Below the pieces are notes generated by a model. The model searched no databases and was not told the DNA's origin. It saw only the letters and a program-made list of their open reading frames with translations. A program made the position numbers and the translations under genes. Positions 6,185-7,547 of a stretch of DNA of 7,547 nt are shown piece by piece. Location: positions 1 to 7,547 of the forward strand of contig JAHJOY010000051.1 in the NCBI GenBank assembly GCA_018819665.1. Direction: 5' to 3'. This stretch comes from a bacterium (GTDB lineage: Bacteria; Atribacterota; Phoenicimicrobiia; Phoenicimicrobiales; Phoenicimicrobiaceae). Position 1 is the stretch's first letter; each line of letters opens with the position of its first letter.

Positions 6185-6764
6185 ATTTTTTCACCATATT
6201 TTCTAAAGGTAAGAACTTATAATATTTTATCATTTTTTTCAACTTATTCTTATTAATTGGGGATAAATTCAATTCATCTAAGGATATACTTGTCAGGCCT
6301 TTGGAAATAAAATAAAGTTCATCTAATAGGGCCTTCTCCGGCAGGGCAATTAGAAAATTATCTTTCTTAACAAAACCAAAAAAGTACTCCCTTTTCAGAT
6401 GGGCAAACTCAAATTCCTTTTCATTATAGACAATCTTCTTGGTCTTAGCAGGAGTAACCGAAGTGATGGTATAAGGAAATTGAGCTAAAATCCCATAAAA
6501 AGAGAGGGCGCTTTCTAAAGAAATGTAAGAAGGAGTAAGCAAAAGGTTAGCTAATTCATAATCATTAGTTTTTTTAAAAGAAAATAAATATTTTCCTTTA
6601 ACAATCCTTTTTAGAATATCAGCTCTTTCTAATCTCTGTAGGAATTTATAAAGACTATTCTCTTTCTGAAAGGAAAAGATTTTCTGAGCAGTGCCAATAT
6701 CCAGCAGGCTAATATTCTTTTGAATTAAAATTTGAATTGCTTTTTGTTTAGATATAGTTTCCAT
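6174..6764 (-). CDS. abiEi: AbiEi-type antitoxin / autorepressor
   Basis: Antitoxin partner of abiEii. In known AbiE systems AbiEi does not bind the toxin protein; it is a winged-helix repressor of its own operon with a separate C-terminal antitoxin domain. From the M at 6764 it is 196 aa. The first 60 or so residues form the predicted winged helix (LDIGTAQKIF, then LQRLERADILKRIVKGKYLF). The C-terminal domain begins with the family's SYISLESALSFYGI, then YTITSVTPAKTK and ALPEKALLDELYF. An ATG at 6776 is in frame, but it directly follows the -10 box of the promoter, so it lies upstream of the expected transcription start. The ATG at 6764 is therefore preferred, with a leader of only about 7 nt. 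Neither start has a ribosome site. The stop overlaps abiEii by 11 nt. Confidence 0.85.
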   Translation of the reverse strand: METISKQKAIQILIQKNISLLDIGTAQKIFSFQKENSLYKFLQRLERADILKRIVKGKYLFSFKKTNDYELANLLLTPSYISLESALSFYGILAQFPYTITSVTPAKTKKIVYNEKEFEFAHLKREYFFGFVKKDNFLIALPEKALLDELYFISKGLTSISLDELNLSPINKNKLKKMIKYYKFLPLENMVKKYVK

Positions 6765-6776
6765 AATTGGTATCAT

Positions 6777-6804
6777 TTTATACTAAAACATTACCCTATG
6801 TCAA
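6777..6804 (-). promoter_or_regulatory. Sigma-70 promoter of the abiE module
   Basis: A perfect TTGACA (6804-6799), a 16-nt spacer and TATAAA (6782-6777) on the minus strand. Transcription should start near 6771, which excludes the ATG at 6776 and leaves a nearly leaderless abiEi mRNA starting at the ATG at 6764. The -35 box overlaps one TGACATAGG repeat, as expected for an autorepressed operon. Confidence 0.72.
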
Positions 6805-6823
6805 CTTAACCTATCCTATGTCA
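6795..6823 (-). promoter_or_regulatory. Tandem TGACATAGG repeats, probable AbiEi operator
   Basis: TGACATAGG occurs on the minus strand at 6823-6815 and again at 6803-6795, exactly 20 bp apart, about two helical turns. The second copy overlaps the -35 box, a position where a bound repressor would block RNA polymerase. AbiEi proteins are known to repress their own promoters by binding repeated sites. That these are the sites is inferred. The first copy also encodes the end of the truncated HEPN reading frame. Confidence 0.55.
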
Positions 6824-6873
6824 TGGTTGGCTTTATGTATCCATTCTTTGATTAATTCATTGCGTTTGTCCAT
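6811..6873 (-). pseudogene. HEPN (HepT-like) toxin stub, first 20 codons only
   Basis: An ATG at 6873, with AAAGG 6 nt upstream, opens a frame of 20 codons (MDKRNELIKEWIHKANHDIG) closed by TAG. The pattern of a charged start, then EW-x-x-KA-x-x-DIG, is how HEPN-domain toxin partners of MNT nucleotidyltransferases begin. It overlaps the end of the nucleotidyltransferase gene by 17 nt, as usual for such pairs. HEPN toxins are normally over 100 residues and carry an R-x4-6-H active site much later; all of that is absent, so it cannot be an active RNase. The frame ends inside the first TGACATAGG of the abiE promoter region, which marks a deletion or replacement junction. With only 20 residues, the family call is probable rather than certain. 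Confidence 0.6.
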
Positions 6874-7177
6874 ATAATACCTTTCCCTGCTTAATAGCCT
6901 GGTTGATAAAAGCAGTTTTGGTATCTTCCCACTCTTTTATCTCTTTTTTGGTATATACAATTACATCAATGGGAATTTTCATACCTCTTAAATGCTTTTT
7001 CACTTCCCTGCTTCTTTTATATCTGGGCATTCTCATTTCTTTTACAATTAATATATCCAAATCACTATCTTCACTTGGATTCCCAGAGGCGTAAGAGCCA
7101 AATAATATAATTTTTTCTGGATTAATATTCTTGACTATTCTATCAATTACTTCATTAATTTCTTCTTGGGATATCAT
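6857..7177 (-). CDS. mntA: MNT-type minimal nucleotidyltransferase, MntA-like antitoxin (orphan)
   Basis: Small nucleotidyltransferase of the DNA polymerase beta fold, 106 aa, full length for the family. In characterised HEPN-MNT pairs MntA neutralises the HepT RNase by adding AMP to a tyrosine. The active-site signature GS-x10-D-x-D is intact: G27, S28, D39, D41, with the third carboxylate at D71 (PIDVIV). GAGG lies 8 nt before the ATG, and an extended -10 box lies further upstream. The natural partner downstream is reduced to a 20-codon stub, so this is an antitoxin without a local target. It may be a relic still under weak constraint, or it may act on a HepT encoded elsewhere. The surrounding DNA is AT-rich, and a broken gene lies just upstream, in keeping with a decaying accessory region. 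Confidence 0.85.
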   Translation of the reverse strand: MISQEEINEVIDRIVKNINPEKIILFGSYASGNPSEDSDLDILIVKEMRMPRYKRSREVKKHLRGMKIPIDVIVYTKKEIKEWEDTKTAFINQAIKQGKVLYGQTQ

Positions 7178-7208
7178 ATAATTTTCCTCGTAAATGTTTG
7201 CTTTAGTT

Positions 7209-7217
7209 ATTATACCA
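7209..7217 (-). promoter_or_regulatory. Extended -10 promoter of mntA-like gene
   Basis: TGGTATAAT on the minus strand combines TGn with a perfect TATAAT, 31 nt before the mntA-like start. It lies between the end of the upstream broken gene and that start. No good -35 box is present at 16-18 nt, as is common for extended -10 promoters. Confidence 0.5.
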
Positions 7218-7233
7218 TATTAATTTGCACTAT

Positions 7234-7382
7234 CTATAACTTTATAAATATTCTCTCTGCAAAGGTTTTAACAGAATAAATGATGTCTTGTTGATAGCTG
7301 GCTTTTCTCAAGCCTTCTCTAATCTGTTCTTTTTTGTAGCCTTTTTCAGCTGTTCCTTGATCCGTTTGTCTATTTCAGCCAT
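7234..7382 (-). pseudogene. Small helical protein gene broken by a frameshift
   Basis: An ATG at 7382 with AAAGG 6 nt upstream begins MAEIDKRIKEQL in one frame, which stops after 24 codons. From 7347 the -1 frame continues EKGYKKEQIREGLRKASYQQ and on to a TAG at 7236-7234. Joined, the two give about 49 residues of charged, probably helical sequence with a repeated pattern (I-x-x-QLEKGY-x-x-EQI-x-EGL). The join restores a smooth helix pattern if one base is added before the A5 run at 7342-7346, so a one-base deletion is the simplest reading. A second A-run with a classic slippery heptamer (A AAA AAG) follows, so programmed frameshifting is a less likely alternative. I do not recognise the family. 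It precedes the mntA-like gene on the same strand. Confidence 0.45.
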
Positions 7383-7527
7383 TATCTGCCTTTACGAATT
7401 AAAACACTTTATATAATTTATGGTAATTTCCAAAAAAGCCAAAAAATATTTTCAACAAATTATATATATGGTGCGTTGTAGAAAAGCCTATAGTAAATTA
7501 TGACTTTTTGGTTATAATTATGTTGTA
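7383..7527. other. AT-rich gap without recognisable gene
   Basis: These 145 bp contain A/T runs but no reading frame with a ribosome site. A TATAAA on the minus strand at 7413-7408 could be a -10 box for the broken gene below it, but its -35 region is poor. I see nothing else in it. Confidence 0.4.
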
Positions 7528-7547
7528 GGGCACAATGAATTGTGCCC
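7528..7547. repeat. 9-bp palindrome at the window edge
   Basis: GGGCACAAT and ATTGTGCCC form a perfect hairpin with a GA centre, ending exactly at the last base. It is the most GC-rich spot in an AT-rich stretch and is preceded by TTGTA, so the full element may be longer and continue into TACAA beyond the window. This could be a short dispersed palindromic repeat, a terminator, or one end of a miniature mobile element. The cut prevents a choice. Confidence 0.5.

Noticed and set aside
6903..7094. Plus-strand open frame of 63 codons resembling a small membrane protein
   Set aside because: It is antisense to the conserved nucleotidyltransferase active site; the hydrophobic look comes from the complement of charged codons.

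Overview
The window is 7.5 kb of AT-rich bacterial DNA, and every gene I can support lies on the minus strand, so it is transcribed from high to low coordinates. Gene content suggests an anaerobic bacterium that uses molybdenum (or tungsten) hydroxylases, including the selenium-dependent kind. AT richness, GTG starts, strong AGGAGG-like ribosome sites and the yqeC-mocA-yqeB order fit a clostridial or similar anaerobe, but nothing here fixes the taxon.

Layout, in the direction of transcription. (1) 7547-6811 is a decayed toxin-antitoxin area: a palindrome cut by the window edge, a frameshifted small gene, an intact MNT-type nucleotidyltransferase (mntA-like), and only the first 20 codons of its HEPN partner (hepT-like). 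(2) 6823-5414 is an AbiE-type module, abiEi then abiEii, starting from a consensus promoter whose -35 box lies in one of two TGACATAGG direct repeats. The first repeat is also the end of the HEPN stub. (3) 5349-3126 is a tight yqeC-mocA-yqeB operon (4-nt overlap, then a 5-nt gap) for maturation of selenium-dependent molybdenum hydroxylases. (4) 3125-2709 is a 417-bp control region with two ModE-type palindromes (CGTTAT-N12-ATAACG) 92 bp apart, plus two stem-loops whose arms can exchange partners. (5) 2708-1 is a molybdate/tungstate ABC importer: binding protein, permease, and an ATPase running off the left edge.

The working picture is an oxyanion uptake operon under probable molybdate-responsive control, directly downstream of genes that cytidylate and mature the cofactor for which the metal is imported. 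The two toxin-antitoxin remnants or modules next to it look like accessory DNA. The most informative observations are the paired ModE-like boxes, the HEPN stub fused to the AbiE promoter, and the near-leaderless abiEi start.
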